A program made the translations under genes and the position numbers. Shown piece after piece: positions 14,319-14,454 of a DNA stretch of 14,454 bases. Positions within the stretch are counted from its first letter, which is position 1. Each line of letters begins with the position of its first letter. The notes below the pieces were generated by a model. The model was not told where the DNA came from. It ran no database searches and saw nothing but the letters and a program-made list of their open reading frames with translations. This DNA comes from CAMCQY01 sp044370415 (GTDB lineage: Bacteria > Planctomycetota > Planctomycetia > Pirellulales > UBA1268): NCBI GenBank assembly GCA_044370415.1, contig JBILVO010000107.1:1-14454 (forward strand), given 5' to 3'.

Positions 14319-14454
14319 CGTGTCGCATCCCGCGCCATCCGCAGGCCCAGCCGCGTGGCGACGATCGCCGCCGCCCGCCGCAGCCGGCGCGCGCCGGCCA
14401 GCGCGGCGTGCTCCAGCCGCCTCCAGCCGCGCGGCCGTCGCGAGTCCATCCGGC
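14315..14454 (-). CDS. C-terminal end of an unidentified upstream gene
   Basis: On the minus strand a frame is open from the window edge to a TGA at 14315-14317 that overlaps the next ATG as ATGA, the same junction seen at three other places in this operon. About 45 residues can be read, ending RRAAAIVATRLGLRMARDATR in two parts (RRAAAIVATRLG, LRMARDATR). The stretch is strongly basic and Ala/Leu rich and carries no motif I recognise. It contains ATG codons at 14449 and 14338, but no ribosome site that would make it a tiny complete gene. The overlap is the main evidence that it is coding. It may be the tail of another glycosyltransferase, but that is a guess. Confidence 0.5.
   Translation of the reverse strand, partial: RMDSRRPRGWRRLEHAALAGARRLRRAAAIVATRLGLRMARDATR
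14411..14430. repeat. 10-bp tandem duplication
   Basis: CTCCAGCCGC is present twice in a row (14411-14420, 14421-14430), in the end of the partial upstream gene. The unit is not a multiple of three, unlike the other tandem repeats in this operon. With only two copies it may be chance. Confidence 0.7.

Overview
The window is one piece of a surface or extracellular polysaccharide locus from a high-GC bacterium. GC is roughly 70% by eye, and strong G/C third-position bias produces many long antisense open frames that are not genes. The set of a Wzy/O-antigen-ligase-type polymerase, a WcaF-type acetyltransferase, a WcaI/WbuB-type glycosyltransferase and OafA-type acyltransferases points to a Wzy-dependent exopolysaccharide, capsule or O-antigen. 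The host cannot be fixed from these genes. My guess is a planctomycete or another high-GC Gram-negative-type lineage, held with low confidence.

Layout: a plus-strand glycosyltransferase, cut at its 5' end by the window edge, occupies 1-1231. It converges, across a 55-bp gap with no convincing terminator, on a minus-strand run that fills the rest of the window (1287-14454). In transcription order the run is: the tail of an unidentified gene (14315-14454), GT4 (13152-14318), GT2 (12194-13159), GT4 (11023-12189), GT4 (9704-11026), polymerase/ligase (8254-9678), glycosyltransferase (7025-8257), GT4 (5862-7001), VanZ-like membrane protein (5375-5857), acyltransferase-3 (4242-5378), GT2 (3245-4210), acyltransferase-3 (1968-3212), and WcaF-like acetyltransferase (1287-1958). 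No gap exceeds 32 bp. Five junctions overlap (ATGA three times, GTGA once, one 8-bp overlap), so this is almost certainly one translationally coupled operon whose promoter lies beyond 14454. No tRNA, rRNA, CRISPR array, insertion sequence or long non-coding stretch was seen.

How the genes fit together (inference from families): seven operon glycosyltransferases, plus possibly the convergent one, would assemble a lipid-linked repeat unit at the cytoplasmic face. Two integral-membrane acyltransferases and one soluble hexapeptide acetyltransferase would decorate it with acyl groups, and the polymerase would join units on the periplasmic side. The initiating transferase, flippase, chain-length regulator and export genes are not here and presumably lie outside the window.

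The least ordinary signal is a set of very short in-frame tandem repeats (12 or 15 bp) in four enzymes of this single operon: the WcaF N-terminus (A-N-E-E-A), the GT2 N-terminus (H-Q/E-A-x), a GT4 interdomain loop (L-P-P-E), and a loop in another glycosyltransferase (T-G-R-E). Because the units are multiples of three, copy-number change would alter linker length without breaking the frame.
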